Source: Muribaculum intestinale (lineage in GTDB: Bacteria > Bacteroidota > Bacteroidia > Bacteroidales > Muribaculaceae). From it: DNA of 64,000 nucleotides. The notes under the pieces were generated by a model. It was not told the DNA's origin, did no database searches, and worked only from the letters and a program-made list of their open reading frames with translations. The translations under genes were made by a program, and so were the position numbers. Location of the stretch: positions 1,178,001 through 1,242,000 of the forward strand of contig NZ_CP021421.1 of NCBI RefSeq assembly GCF_002201515.1, written 5' to 3'. Shown piece after piece: positions 1-12,663 of this stretch (positions are counted from its first letter, which is position 1; each line of letters starts with the position of its first letter).

Positions 1-726
<726 letters not shown>

Positions 727-868
727 GTGTCTTTTGACTTGACTCATCATAAGATGAGCCCGCCGTATATTGTAGTATACTTTGCCAATTTGGTCACTCG
801 TATTTCGATTTGTCTGTCATGACTTTTATCATGACTGCTTCCAGTATGTCAATGTGCTCCTTCCTGTG

Positions 869-942
869 TGGAGAATAACGGATTCGAACCGTTGACCCCC
901 TGCTTGCAAAGCAGGTGCTCTAGCCAGCTGAGCTAATCCCCC
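869..942 (-). tRNA. tRNA-Ala (anticodon TGC)
   Basis: The minus strand folds as a complete cloverleaf: acceptor GGGGGAT with ATTCTCC, D-arm with AGCTCAG, anticodon loop TTTGCAA (anticodon TGC) and T-arm GGTTCGAATCC. The acceptor contains the G3:U70 wobble pair that is the alanine identity element. The discriminator base is A and CCA is not encoded. It sits in the 16S-23S spacer and is the only tRNA there. Confidence 0.95.
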
Positions 943-1118
943 GTTTCCACATCATGAAGATGCGGTATGGGAAAACAATATCCAAGCAGTAAAGAGACCG
1001 GGATATGACCCGAAACGCCTCTCTGTGTCATTCCGGCCAAACCTTACGGTCCGGCTGACGTTTTGCCTTCGTTAAGGTCGTCGTTTCCTCCTGAGTTCAC
1101 CGCTTGTGCGGTCGCTCC

Positions 1119-2662
<1,544 letters not shown>

Positions 2663-2918
2663 GTATGTTGTCTTTGTTTTTTCTATTGCTTTCACGACCG
2701 CTGCGCGGTTTGTGAACCAAAGAATCGCCGACCCGAAGTGTCATGTCCCGACCGCTTATTGCGCTTGGCTCAGAAATTGACTAAGAGACTTTCATGTCAT
2801 GCCGCCGTCGTTGCGGCGGCAGACCCTTTCTCTTGTACTACTTGTCTATTGTAAATGCTTTCAATGTTCTTGTCAGACGCTCCCTTGCGGCCCGGAAGGC
2901 CGGAAGCGAAAAGCGTTG

Positions 2919-2951
2919 CAAAGTTAATAACTTTCTTTCTTAACTTCCAAA
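2919..2951 (-). promoter_or_regulatory. rRNA promoter P2 (proximal)
   Basis: On the minus strand TTTG (2948-2951) is separated by 21 nt from TAACTTTG (2919-2926), matching the Bacteroidota -33/-7 consensus TTTG-N19-21-TAnnTTTG. It lies about 255 bp upstream of the 16S 5' end, a normal leader length for an rRNA operon. Confidence 0.75.
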
Positions 2952-3058
2952 CTTTTTCGAAGAAATTTTTGTTTTTATTTCTTGGCGTCTGCCTCGCCTC
3001 GGCCTCTGCCGGACGGCCTTGAGTCGTTCACCCGTGGGGTGTTTCTCAAAAGCGAGTG

Positions 3059-3090
3059 CAAAGTTAGACACTTTCCACATTACCTCCAAA
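3059..3090 (-). promoter_or_regulatory. rRNA promoter P1 (distal)
   Basis: On the minus strand TTTG (3087-3090) is followed after 20 nt by TAACTTTG (3059-3066). The -7 octamer is identical to that of P2, 140 bp downstream, so the rRNA operon appears to have two tandem sigma-ABfr promoters. Confidence 0.75.
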
Positions 3091-3259
3091 TTTTTCGACG
3101 AGAAAATTATGTCGTAAAACATGCTTTTTAAAACTATACTATTATCCCTCAAACAAATAACAAAATCACTTTAACTTTTGTTTACAAGTGCTTTTTAGGC
3201 CGTTTCCCCAATCATCCAATTTGAGTAAGGAATCTGACGGCTATCTGAGGAATTTTTTT

Positions 3260-3267
3260 TATTTTTG
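3260..3267 (+). promoter_or_regulatory. candidate -7 box for the DUF1460 gene
   Basis: TATTTTTG matches TAnnTTTG and lies 37 bp before the ATG at 3305. No TTTG is found 19-21 nt upstream, so this is a half-matched promoter. The rest of 3091-3304 shows no gene. Confidence 0.35.
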
Positions 3268-3304
3268 TGCAAAAGCATCGTTATTTACCAATCACCCCAC
3301 AAAA

Positions 3305-4174
3305 ATGAAAAAGAAGCTACTTTCTTTATGCGCTTCACTGTTGTTTTTCCACGCAATCCAGGCAGCCAATCCCGCCATACGCTTTAAACACGAAGCGACC
3401 GACACGGCAACAATCAATAATATATTAATAGAAGTTGCCGCCAACGTCAAAAATGCGAGACCGGAACAGCGTGTCGCCTATATAGCAAAAATGTTTATCG
3501 ACAAACCATATGTCGCCGGCACCCTTGAGGGGGACACCGAAGTATTGACCATAAATATGGACGAAGTCGACTGCACCACATTTATCGACAATGTGGCCGC
3601 TCTGGCCTTCACTTTAGGCGAAGGACGCACATCATGGCGCGACTTCGTGTATAATCTGAAACGCATGCGCTATTATGGCGGAGAAATCAACGGATATGCC
3701 TCGCGCCTACATTATATAAGCGCATGGATACTCGACAATGTACACCGAGGCAATCTAAAAGAGGCTACAAATAGTTTTGCGGAGGCGGAATACGCAGTAA
3801 AGACCCTCGACTTCATAAGCGCGCACCGCGACAAATATCCTGCGCTGAATGACTCGGCCAACCTGGAAGGGATAAAGAATATGGAACTCGGATACCGTAA
3901 TCACCGGTACCCGTATATAAAGAGCTCGCGTGTGGGGAGCAAAGGGGTAACTTCACAGCTGCGCGACGGAGACATAATAGCCATAACAACAAAAACGCCA
4001 GGACTCGACGTGCAGCATATGGGCATAATATCAATCGATAGCAACGGTATCCCCCACCTCATGCATGCCTCTTCGGCAGCCGGCAAGGTTGTGGTCGAAT
4101 CAGCCCCACTGGCCGATTACTTCCGTAAAAACAGAAGTGCTACCGGAATAAGAGTAATACGACTCTGCGAATAG
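3305..4174 (+). CDS. secreted DUF1460 protein (NlpC/P60-like cell-wall amidase)
   Basis: The protein has 289 residues and begins with a classical signal peptide (MKKKLLSLCASLLFFHAIQA), which supports ATG 3305 over an upstream in-frame non-ATG start. The rest matches DUF1460, a family with a papain-like NlpC/P60 fold annotated as N-acetylmuramoyl-L-alanine amidase-like. The probable nucleophile is the cysteine in EVDCTTFIDN and the probable catalytic histidine is in DVQHMGIIS. A role in trimming peptidoglycan stem peptides in the periplasm is inferred from the family. The next gene starts 51 bp downstream on the same strand, so co-transcription is possible. Confidence 0.8.
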   Translation: MKKKLLSLCASLLFFHAIQAANPAIRFKHEATDTATINNILIEVAANVKNARPEQRVAYIAKMFIDKPYVAGTLEGDTEVLTINMDEVDCTTFIDNVAALAFTLGEGRTSWRDFVYNLKRMRYYGGEINGYASRLHYISAWILDNVHRGNLKEATNSFAEAEYAVKTLDFISAHRDKYPALNDSANLEGIKNMELGYRNHRYPYIKSSRVGSKGVTSQLRDGDIIAITTKTPGLDVQHMGIISIDSNGIPHLMHASSAAGKVVVESAPLADYFRKNRSATGIRVIRLCE

Positions 4175-4225
4175 ACGGAGCAATCGTTTTTTTCATTTTC
4201 AAAAATATATCTTTTATATCATACT

Positions 4226-6037
4226 GTGCAAGCGATAATATTGGCGGCCGGAATGGGACGCCGCCTGGGCGACCTGACAAAAGGACATACAAAATGTATG
4301 GTCGAAGTAAACGGAGTGACACTTATCGACCGAGTCATAACTCAATTGTCGCGCCTCGGCCTGTCGCGCCTTGTACTTGTCGTAGGCTACCAGGGCGACC
4401 GGCTCAAGGAATACATCGGCGACCGCTACAAGGGCGTTATCAACATCGAATATGTCGACAATCCGATATATGACAAGACAAACAACATATATTCTCTCGC
4501 GCTCGCCAAAAATAAGCTGTGTGAGGATGACACTCTTCTGCTCGAGTCCGACCTGATATTCGAAGACAGCATTCTCGAAATGATTGTCAACCATCCGGAC
4601 CCCAACCTCGCCCTCGTGGCAAAATACGAGACATGGATGGACGGCACTATGGTAACAATCGACTCTGAACGCAACATCCTCAACTTCGTGCCCAAACAGG
4701 CATTCCGCTATGAAGATGCCGACATATATTACAAGACCGTAAATATATACAAATTCTCGCGCGACTTCTCCCGCAATGAGTACGTGCCGTTTCTCGACGC
4801 ATACTCCAAGGTCATGGGCAACAACGAATACTATGAGCAGGTGCTTCGCGTAATCACCATGCTCCACGACTCAACGCTCAAAGCCCTGCCCGTGGCAAAC
4901 GAGAAATGGTATGAAATCGACGACATTCAGGACCTCGACATCGCCTCGGCGATTTTCTCGCAGAATGAGACACGCTACCATGAGTACCACAAGCGCTACG
5001 GCGGATACTGGCGTTTCCCGTCGTTGCTCGACTACTGCTATCTCGTCAACCCGTTCTTCCCGCCCAAACGCCTTATCGACGAGATGAAGGCCAACTTCGC
5101 AACATTGCTTACGGAATATCCCTCAGGCCAGCATGTCAACTCTTTGCTTGCAGCAAAGTATTTCGGCATACGCCAGGAGTACATTATAGTAGGCAATGGT
5201 GCGGCCGAACTGATAAAATCATTCGCCGAGAGCCACGCCCACGAACGCATCGGTGTGATATACCCCACTTTCGACGAATACCCCAACCGCCTGCCACATG
5301 CCGAGATAATACCGTATATCTCCACCAAGCCCGACTTCAGATACACGGCCGACGACCTCATGGAATACTTCGCCGACAAGCGTCCCGACCTGCTGCTGCT
5401 CATTAACCCCGACAATCCATCGGGAAATTTCATACCCGTTGCCGATGTGCTAAGGCTGTCTGCATGGTGCCGCCGGCGGAATTGCGCACTACTTGTCGAC
5501 GAGAGCTTCGTCGACTTCACATATGATTTCGAGCACAACTCCCTGCTGCACAACGACATTCTCTATGACAACCCCAACCTGAGCGTAATGAAGTCGATAA
5601 GCAAGAGCTACGGAGTGCCGGGGCTGCGCCTTGGAGTGTTCGCATCGGCCGACACCACCACGATCGCCGGAATGAAAAAAGATGTGGCTATATGGAACAT
5701 CAACTCGTTCGCAGAATACTACATGCAGATATACGGCAAGTATGAGGCCGACTACATAAAGGCATGCCGAAGGTTTATTGCCGAACGCGACCGCTTCTAC
5801 ACATTGCTGAAGGAAATACCCTACCTGCATGTAATGCCGTCGCAGGCCAACTACTTCCTCTGCGAAATAACCGCACGGTTCACATCTACCGAACTGACAC
5901 GCATACTCCTCGACCATGACGTATTCGTAAGCAACTGCGCACGCAAAAAGAACATGGGCGACAAAAATCTCGTGCGCCTGGCTGTACGCTCCCCGCAGGA
6001 CAACGACCGTCTGATTTCAATACTCAAATCAATCTGA
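4226..6037 (+). CDS. bifunctional LicC-like cytidylyltransferase / class I-II aminotransferase
   Basis: This 603-residue fusion starts at GTG. Residues 1-240 form a sugar-nucleotidyltransferase-type domain: AIILAAGMGRRL at the N-terminus, then TNNIYSLALAK (85-95), LLESDL and WYEIDDIQDLD (229-238), the pattern of LicC choline-phosphate cytidylyltransferases. Residues 265-603 are a fold-type I PLP enzyme closest to HisC or CobD: NPDNPSGN (394-401), D425 in LLVDES, PLP lysine K460 in SISKSYG, and R468. All key residues appear intact. The likely role is to make a CDP-activated amino compound and catalyse a PLP reaction on its precursor; the substrate is unknown. It differs from PntC-type fusions, whose transaminase domain is PhnW-like. 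A dehydrogenase starts 4 bp downstream. Confidence 0.8.
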   Translation: MQAIILAAGMGRRLGDLTKGHTKCMVEVNGVTLIDRVITQLSRLGLSRLVLVVGYQGDRLKEYIGDRYKGVINIEYVDNPIYDKTNNIYSLALAKNKLCEDDTLLLESDLIFEDSILEMIVNHPDPNLALVAKYETWMDGTMVTIDSERNILNFVPKQAFRYEDADIYYKTVNIYKFSRDFSRNEYVPFLDAYSKVMGNNEYYEQVLRVITMLHDSTLKALPVANEKWYEIDDIQDLDIASAIFSQNETRYHEYHKRYGGYWRFPSLLDYCYLVNPFFPPKRLIDEMKANFATLLTEYPSGQHVNSLLAAKYFGIRQEYIIVGNGAAELIKSFAESHAHERIGVIYPTFDEYPNRLPHAEIIPYISTKPDFRYTADDLMEYFADKRPDLLLLINPDNPSGNFIPVADVLRLSAWCRRRNCALLVDESFVDFTYDFEHNSLLHNDILYDNPNLSVMKSISKSYGVPGLRLGVFASADTTTIAGMKKDVAIWNINSFAEYYMQIYGKYEADYIKACRRFIAERDRFYTLLKEIPYLHVMPSQANYFLCEITARFTSTELTRILLDHDVFVSNCARKKNMGDKNLVRLAVRSPQDNDRLISILKSI

Positions 6038-6041
6038 CCAA

Positions 6042-6938
6042 ATGAAAATAATCACTGCCTCCGAAATTGCCTCGCTCGGCATCACCCCGGCCCAATGCGT
6101 AAAATGGGTACGTGAAGCATTCATGATGAAACACCGCTGTCAGCTGCCGGCAAAGTTGTCGGTACATCCGCGCGGCAATGACTTCTTCAACACCATGCCA
6201 TGCCTGTTGCCGGAAGAGTACAACCGATTCGGATGCAAAGTAGTGTCACGCATCAAAGGTTCCCACCCTGCTTTGAAAAGCGAACTGATGCTGTTTGACA
6301 CCAGATCCGGCGAAATGATTGCCCTTGTCAATGCCGACTGGATTACAGCTATGCGCACCGGTGCCGTGGCCACTCTGGCAATCTCCACTCTCAGGAGCAG
6401 CAACGCCTCTGTCTACTCGTTTATCGGCCTCGGAGCCATGGCCCGGGCAACTCTCGACTGCCTGTTAGCCACCAATCCCGACACCATTCTCGACATCCGA
6501 CTGATGCGCTACAAGGACCAGGCCGAGCGCATCGCAGACGAATATGCCGCCCATGCCAACGCGCGGTTCTCAATCGTAGACACTGTCGAGGCATTCGCTG
6601 ACGGAAGCGACGTCATAGTGTCGTGCATCACCGATGCCGACGGCCTTGTGGCCGAGGATACATCCATATTCAAGCCAGGAGTGCTCGTTGTGCCGGTACA
6701 CACTCGCGGATTCCAAAACTGCGACACGGTATTCGACCGCGTGGTAGCCGACGACCGCTCCCACGTCGAGGGATTCCGCTACTTCCACGACTTCCGCGAT
6801 TTCTCACAGCTGGAGGATGTGCTGAAAGGCAACCGTCCCGGGCGCACATCCGACAGCGAGCGCATACTCGCCTACAATATTGGCCTCGGACTCCACGACG
6901 TATTGTTTGCCACAAAGATTCTTGAGATACTCCAATAG
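6042..6938 (+). CDS. ornithine cyclodeaminase / mu-crystallin family dehydrogenase
   Basis: The protein has 298 residues, slightly shorter than typical members (about 320-350). It has the family features in order: a substrate-binding region with CKVVSRIKGSHP (about 67-78), NADWITAMRTGAVA (about 98-111), the Rossmann loop FIGLGAMARA (about 127-136), and DRVVADDRSHVEG near 227-239. The family uses NAD(H) and includes ornithine cyclodeaminase, alanine dehydrogenase, SbnB-type enzymes and ketimine reductases, so the substrate cannot be named. It is 4 bp from the LicC-aminotransferase fusion and 10 bp from the flippase, which makes a shared pathway likely. Confidence 0.8.
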   Translation: MKIITASEIASLGITPAQCVKWVREAFMMKHRCQLPAKLSVHPRGNDFFNTMPCLLPEEYNRFGCKVVSRIKGSHPALKSELMLFDTRSGEMIALVNADWITAMRTGAVATLAISTLRSSNASVYSFIGLGAMARATLDCLLATNPDTILDIRLMRYKDQAERIADEYAAHANARFSIVDTVEAFADGSDVIVSCITDADGLVAEDTSIFKPGVLVVPVHTRGFQNCDTVFDRVVADDRSHVEGFRYFHDFRDFSQLEDVLKGNRPGRTSDSERILAYNIGLGLHDVLFATKILEILQ

Positions 6939-6948
6939 TCCGGAGCTA

Positions 6949-8385
6949 ATGGCTGAAAACTTAGGAAACAAAGCGATAAAGGGCACGATATGGGCCTCAG
7001 TCGACCGACTGGGTTCAATGGGATTGCAATTTGCAGTCAACCTGATACTCGCCCGCCTGCTTGTGCCGGCCGATTTCGGCGCGATAGGCATGATTATGAT
7101 TTTTATCCTGGTAAGTCAGGTGTTTGTCGACGGCGGATTCAGTTCGGCACTGATACAGCGCAAGGATGCCGACCAGACCGACTTCTCCACTATATTTTTC
7201 TGGAACATCGGTGTCGGAGCCATTTTTTATCTGCTGATATTCATCTCCGCGCCTATGATTGCGGCCTACTACAGCATGCCTGTGTTGCAACCCGTATTGC
7301 GTGTGCTCGGCTCAATACTTATACTCAACGCCATAATCTCAATCCAGACTACACGTCTTCAGAAAAGCCTCTCATTTGCCAGCCTGGCGGCCATCGATAT
7401 CATTTCATCTTTGCTCGGCGGAGCCACAGCCGTAGCAATGGCTCTCTACGGGCTCGGCATATGGAGCCTGGTAGGGATGATGCTTTCGATGAACGCAATC
7501 AAGATAATAATGTTCTATTGCGTGACCGGATGGCTCCCTTCTCCTGAATTCTCCCGACAGGCGTTTCGACGGTTGTTCAACTTCGGCGGCTACCTGTTCT
7601 GCGCCAACCTGCTGCAGACAGTGTGCCAGAACGTGCAGGGAATCATCATCGGCAAACGCTTCTCGGCGTCACAGATGGGTTATTACTCCCAGGCCGACAA
7701 ACTCAACTCGATATCGGGCTATACTCTGCCTCAGATAATCGTGCAGGTGATGTACCCCGTCTATTCACGCATTCAGGACAATCGCCCGCTGCTTATCTCG
7801 ACCATGTTGATGAATCTCCGGGTTATTGCCTTTGTCATTTTCCCCCTGCTGTTCATTCTGATTCTTGTAGCCGAGCCACTGATTGGATTTCTCTACGGCG
7901 AGGCATGGTTGCCGGCCGCACCATATTTCCGCATTCTGTGTGTCGGCAGTGTGTTCATGTGTCTTACCAATATCAATTATTATGGAGTTGCCGCGGTAGG
8001 ACATTCGCGCGAGCTTTTCCTCTGGAGTTTCTATAAATGGGGAGTATTGCTCGCGCTACTGCTTATAGGAATGAATTTCGGCATGACTGCACTCATATGG
8101 TCGATAGTCGCGAGCAACGTGAATATCTTCCTCACCAATGCCTTCCTCTCAAGAAAATGGGTGGGCATCGGTATTTTCGCCATTGCGCGAGCTGTACTCC
8201 CCGCCGGATTGTTGAGCACCGCGCTGCTCTGCGCCCTTATGTCACTCTCATGGCTTGGCATAAGCCTGCACTGGACCATACAGGCAGCAATCTTCGCCAC
8301 ATTATATATAGCGGGAGCCTGCACGTTGCGCCTGCGTGCGGTAAACGAGGCACTGGATATGATGAGGCGTCTGAAGTCGGCATAA
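6949..8385 (+). CDS. oligosaccharide flippase (Wzx/MurJ-MATE superfamily)
   Basis: The 478-residue protein is very hydrophobic, with about 12-14 predicted membrane segments and the family N-terminus (NKAIKGTIWASVDRLGS followed by NLILARLLVPADFGAIGM). ATG 6949 is preferred to an upstream in-frame start because it follows the end of the previous gene and gives the usual N-terminus. Family members flip undecaprenyl-linked glycans or decorated lipids across the inner membrane. Its place behind the cytidylyltransferase-aminotransferase and dehydrogenase suggests export of the product they decorate. A hairpin terminator follows at 8409. Confidence 0.85.
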   Translation: MAENLGNKAIKGTIWASVDRLGSMGLQFAVNLILARLLVPADFGAIGMIMIFILVSQVFVDGGFSSALIQRKDADQTDFSTIFFWNIGVGAIFYLLIFISAPMIAAYYSMPVLQPVLRVLGSILILNAIISIQTTRLQKSLSFASLAAIDIISSLLGGATAVAMALYGLGIWSLVGMMLSMNAIKIIMFYCVTGWLPSPEFSRQAFRRLFNFGGYLFCANLLQTVCQNVQGIIIGKRFSASQMGYYSQADKLNSISGYTLPQIIVQVMYPVYSRIQDNRPLLISTMLMNLRVIAFVIFPLLFILILVAEPLIGFLYGEAWLPAAPYFRILCVGSVFMCLTNINYYGVAAVGHSRELFLWSFYKWGVLLALLLIGMNFGMTALIWSIVASNVNIFLTNAFLSRKWVGIGIFAIARAVLPAGLLSTALLCALMSLSWLGISLHWTIQAAIFATLYIAGACTLRLRAVNEALDMMRRLKSA

Positions 8386-8408
8386 TACAGTTAGAACATT
8401 TATACACA

Positions 8409-8438
8409 GAAGGCTGCCCCGCAATTGGAGCAGCCTTC
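8409..8438. terminator. hairpin between convergent flippase and enolase genes
   Basis: A perfect 9-bp stem, GAAGGCTGC (8409-8417) with GCAGCCTTC (8430-8438), has a 12-nt loop. It stands 23 bp after the flippase stop and 45 bp beyond the enolase stop, so it may serve both genes. The flanking T-tracts are weak. Confidence 0.65.
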
Positions 8439-8483
8439 CGCTATTTTATAATTGTCGCTGTTTGCAGCGAATGCCTGTGCTTA

Positions 8484-9794
<1,311 letters not shown>

Positions 9795-9833
9795 TTATAT
9801 GAGAGAATAAGATTTTGGTCATTTAGCCGGACA

Positions 9834-9841
9834 CAAAGATA
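9834..9841 (-). promoter_or_regulatory. candidate -7 box for enolase
   Basis: The minus-strand octamer TATCTTTG fits TAnnTTTG and lies 54 bp before the enolase ATG. No TTTG is found at the usual spacing upstream, so the promoter assignment rests on the -7 box only. Confidence 0.4.
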
Positions 9842-9900
9842 CGAATTTTTCAAATGATTCTTACGGCTTTAGCAAACTTTTAAAAATTTTATACGAAAGA

Positions 9901-9941
9901 AAAATGTCCGGCTCCGCCGTGGTCTGGGAGCCGGACATTTT
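9901..9941 (-). terminator. terminator of the ribosomal super-operon
   Basis: A perfect 14-bp stem (9901-9914 with 9928-9941, arms AAAATGTCCGGCTC and GAGCCGGACATTTT) has a 13-nt loop. It is 30 bp downstream of the rplQ stop, and the T-run at its 3' side on the minus strand makes it a standard intrinsic terminator. Confidence 0.88.
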
Positions 9942-9971
9942 CATATTATGACGCAAAGGCGTGCAGATATA

Positions 9972-10457
9972 TTATTCTGCTGCCTCTTCAGCCTTGGGAG
10001 CCTCTGCTGCGGGAGCCTCTACAGCTTTTTCAGCGGAGTTCTTGCGGCTGCGGCGTGTGCGGCCGGTCTTCTTGGCGCCGGGCTGCTTCATCATGTTTTC
10101 GTTGTAGTCAACGAGTTCGATAAAACATGTCTTGGCGTTGTCACCGAGGCGGTTGCCGGTCTTGATGATGCGTGTGTAGCCGCCGTTGCGGTCAGCGATC
10201 TTCTGAGCGATTTCGCGGAAGAGTTCGGTGACGGCATATTTGTTCTGAAGGTGTGAGAACACCAGACGACGGTTGGGGGTATTGTCCTCCTTGGCGCGGT
10301 TGATGAGGGGCTCGGCATACATGCGGAGGGCCTTGGCCTTGGCAAGCGTGGTGAAGATGCGCTTGTGCATGATGAGCGAGATAGTCATATTGGCGAGCAG
10401 CGCGTCGCGGTGAGCCTTCTTGCGACCGAGGTGGTTGAAGGATTTATTATGTCTCAT
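9972..10457 (-). CDS. rplQ: 50S ribosomal protein L17
   Basis: Residues 1-118 are canonical L17 ([20 protein letters not shown], then [12 protein letters not shown]). The protein is 161 residues because of an Ala/Glu/Lys-rich C-terminal tail (about 120-161) that proteobacterial L17 lacks; similar tails are usual in Bacteroidota. It is the last gene of the operon, 7 bp after rpoA. Confidence 0.97.
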   Translation of the reverse strand: MRHNKSFNHLGRKKAHRDALLANMTISLIMHKRIFTTLAKAKALRMYAEPLINRAKEDNTPNRRLVFSHLQNKYAVTELFREIAQKIADRNGGYTRIIKTGNRLGDNAKTCFIELVDYNENMMKQPGAKKTGRTRRSRKNSAEKAVEAPAAEAPKAEEAAE

Positions 10458-10464
10458 CGTTTAA

Positions 10465-11457
10465 TTATTCTTTGTCTAATTTGTATTTTGAAATATCCAT
10501 GCCGAACGACAGGTTGAGGCTTGCAAGCAGCTCGTCGAGCTCTGTGAGAGACTTCTTGCCGAAGTTGCGGAACTTCAGCAGGTCGGTCTTGTTGAACACG
10601 ACAAGCTCTCCAAGAGTCTCCACTTCGGCTGTCTTGAGACAGTTGAGAGCACGTACCGAGAGATCCATGTCGGTGAGCTTCGACTTGAGAAGCTGGCGCA
10701 TGCGCAGTACTTCTTCGTCAAACTCCTCGTTGTTGTCGGTCTCGGTGGTCTCGAGTGTAATCTTCTCGTCGGAGAAGAGCATGAAGTGGTAGATTAGAAT
10801 CTTGGCAGCTTCCTTAAGCGCGTCCTTGGGAAGGATAGAGCCGTTGGTGGTAATCTCGATTATGAGTGTCTCGTAGTCGGTTTTCTGGTCTACGCGGAAG
10901 TTCTCTACGGTATACTTCACATTCTTGATGGGAGTATAGATAGAGTCAATTGCAATCACATCGATAGCATCGCCGGGAGTAGCGTTCTCTTCGGCGGGCA
11001 CCCAGCTGCGGCCCTTGTTGATGGTAAGCTCGAGCTGAAAACTTGCATCGGGATCCAAATGACAAATGACCTGGTCGGGATTGAGAACCTCGAATCCCGT
11101 GAGTACCTTGCCAATGTCACCGGCCTTGAACACCTCCTGCCCTGACACGGTGATTGTAGCCTTTTCGTCCTCTACGTCCTCTAAGGTCTGCTTCAGGTCG
11201 ACCTTCTTGAGGTTGAGGATGATGTTGGTCACGTCCTCCTTTACTCCGGGAATTGTGTCGAATTCGTGCTTTACGCCATCGATGCGGATCGAGGATATGG
11301 CATAACCCTCAAGAGAGTTCAGGAGAATACGGCGAAGCGCATTGCCCACGGTGATACCATAACCGGGCTCCAATGGCTTGAACTCAAACTTACCGTAGTG
11401 GTTGTCGGCTTCCAACATGACAACTTTGTCAGGTTTCTGAAATGCTAAAATAGCCAT
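10465..11457 (-). CDS. rpoA: RNA polymerase alpha subunit
   Basis: The 330-residue alpha subunit has an N-terminal assembly domain ([20 protein letters not shown] near 33-52) and a C-terminal domain with the helix-hairpin-helix [20 protein letters not shown] region near 290-310. It dimerises to nucleate RNA polymerase and its C-terminal domain contacts upstream DNA and activators. It is placed between rpsD and rplQ, as in most bacteria. Confidence 0.98.
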   Translation of the reverse strand: MAILAFQKPDKVVMLEADNHYGKFEFKPLEPGYGITVGNALRRILLNSLEGYAISSIRIDGVKHEFDTIPGVKEDVTNIILNLKKVDLKQTLEDVEDEKATITVSGQEVFKAGDIGKVLTGFEVLNPDQVICHLDPDASFQLELTINKGRSWVPAEENATPGDAIDVIAIDSIYTPIKNVKYTVENFRVDQKTDYETLIIEITTNGSILPKDALKEAAKILIYHFMLFSDEKITLETTETDNNEEFDEEVLRMRQLLKSKLTDMDLSVRALNCLKTAEVETLGELVVFNKTDLLKFRNFGKKSLTELDELLASLNLSFGMDISKYKLDKE

Positions 11458-11477
11458 GGATCTATTGTTTGGAATGA

Positions 11478-12083
11478 TTACTTAGAATACAACTCGACGA
11501 TAAGCTGTTCCTTGATGTTTTCGGGGATGTCCTCACGGGTGGGAACATGCAGCAGCTTGCCGGCCTTGAGTGATTCGTCCCACTCGAGCCAGGGATACTT
11601 GCTGTGGTTGAATCCGGCCAGTGCGTCGGCGATAACCTCAAGTGACTTGCTGCGCTCGCGCACACCTACTACGTCGCCGGGCTTCACTTCGTAAGAAGCG
11701 ATGTTTACAACGGCACCGTTTACAGTGATGTGACGGTGGAGTACGAGCTGACGGGCTGCGGCACGTGTGGGAGCGATGCCCAGACGGTATACAACATTGT
11801 CGAGACGTGACTCGAGAAGCTGGAGCAGAATCTCGCCGGTGATACCTTTCTTGCGGGCGGCCTTGTTGAAGAGGTTGTGGAACTGCTTCTCAAGTACACC
11901 ATAGGTATATTTGGCTTTCTGCTTTTCACGAAGCTGCACGCCGTACTCGCTGCTCTTGCGACGCTTGTTTACGCCATGCTGGCCCGGGGGGTAGTTCTTT
12001 TTCGAGAGAACTTTGTCTGCACCGAAAATAGGCTCACCGAATTTGCGGGCAATTCTTGTTTTTGGTCCGGTATATCTTGCCAT
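11478..12083 (-). CDS. rpsD: 30S ribosomal protein S4
   Basis: The 201-residue primary 16S-binding protein starts [20 protein letters not shown] and carries the S4 RNA-binding fold ([20 protein letters not shown], about 91-110). S4 is the feedback regulator of the alpha operon in E. coli. Here the gene is preceded by a 181-nt structured gap, unlike its tightly packed neighbours, which fits autoregulation at this position. Confidence 0.98.
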   Translation of the reverse strand: MARYTGPKTRIARKFGEPIFGADKVLSKKNYPPGQHGVNKRRKSSEYGVQLREKQKAKYTYGVLEKQFHNLFNKAARKKGITGEILLQLLESRLDNVVYRLGIAPTRAAARQLVLHRHITVNGAVVNIASYEVKPGDVVGVRERSKSLEVIADALAGFNHSKYPWLEWDESLKAGKLLHVPTREDIPENIKEQLIVELYSK

Positions 12084-12264
12084 TTTGTTTAGTCAGAAAT
12101 TGATGGGAAAGGGGTAAGGTACGTCCCGATGTGCCAGGTAGTGCAGCCGCGACTGCAGAGAGGTGATAAAAAATGCAGTCCATTCACGTCCCAGGCCATG
12201 TCGGCGTATCGGATTCCCTTAGTTGGATAAAATGTAAGTGAAAGTAGAGTTCAGTCCTGATTGC
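12084..12264 (-). promoter_or_regulatory. structured intercistronic leader upstream of rpsD (candidate S4 feedback site)
   Basis: This 181-nt gap is among the longest inside the ribosomal block and contains no plausible gene. On the minus strand GACTGCA (12174-12180) can pair with TGCAGTC (12151-12157), while the TGCAG of that second arm can instead pair with CTGCA (12142-12146), so the two hairpins exclude each other. A GGGACGT heptamer occurs twice. Regulation by S4 is inferred from position. Confidence 0.45.
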
Positions 12265-12654
12265 TTATACACGACGGCGCTTGGGAGGACGGCAACCGTT
12301 GTGGGGCAGCGGGGTAACGTCGATAATCTCGGTTACTTCGATGCCTGCACCGTGGATGGTGCGGATTGCAGACTCACGACCGTTGCCGGGACCCTTTACA
12401 TAAGCCTTTACCTTGCGGAGGCCCAGGTCATAAGCAACCTTTGCACAATCCTGTGCTGCCATCTGGGCTGCATAGGGAGTATTCTTTTTTGAGCCACGGA
12501 AGCCCATCTTACCTGCGCTTGACCATGAGATAACCTGTCCTTCGGAATTGGCTAAGCACACGATAATGTTGTTGAAAGATGAGTGAACATGAAGCTGACC
12601 GTTGGCGTCAACCTTAACGTTTCTCTTCTTTGCTGCGACTGTCTTTTTTGCCAT
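12265..12654 (-). CDS. rpsK: 30S ribosomal protein S11
   Basis: The 129-residue protein has the S11 core, with [11 protein letters not shown] near 22-32 and the C-terminal [18 protein letters not shown]. It lies on the 30S platform near the mRNA exit and the Shine-Dalgarno helix. It follows rpsM by 9 bp. Confidence 0.98.
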   Translation of the reverse strand: MAKKTVAAKKRNVKVDANGQLHVHSSFNNIIVCLANSEGQVISWSSAGKMGFRGSKKNTPYAAQMAAQDCAKVAYDLGLRKVKAYVKGPGNGRESAIRTIHGAGIEVTEIIDVTPLPHNGCRPPKRRRV

Positions 12655-12663
12655 ACTATTTTA

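Noticed and set aside
943..1118. Search for a tRNA-Ile between tRNA-Ala and 16S
   Set aside because: No acceptor/T-arm combination or GAT anticodon loop was found on either strand.
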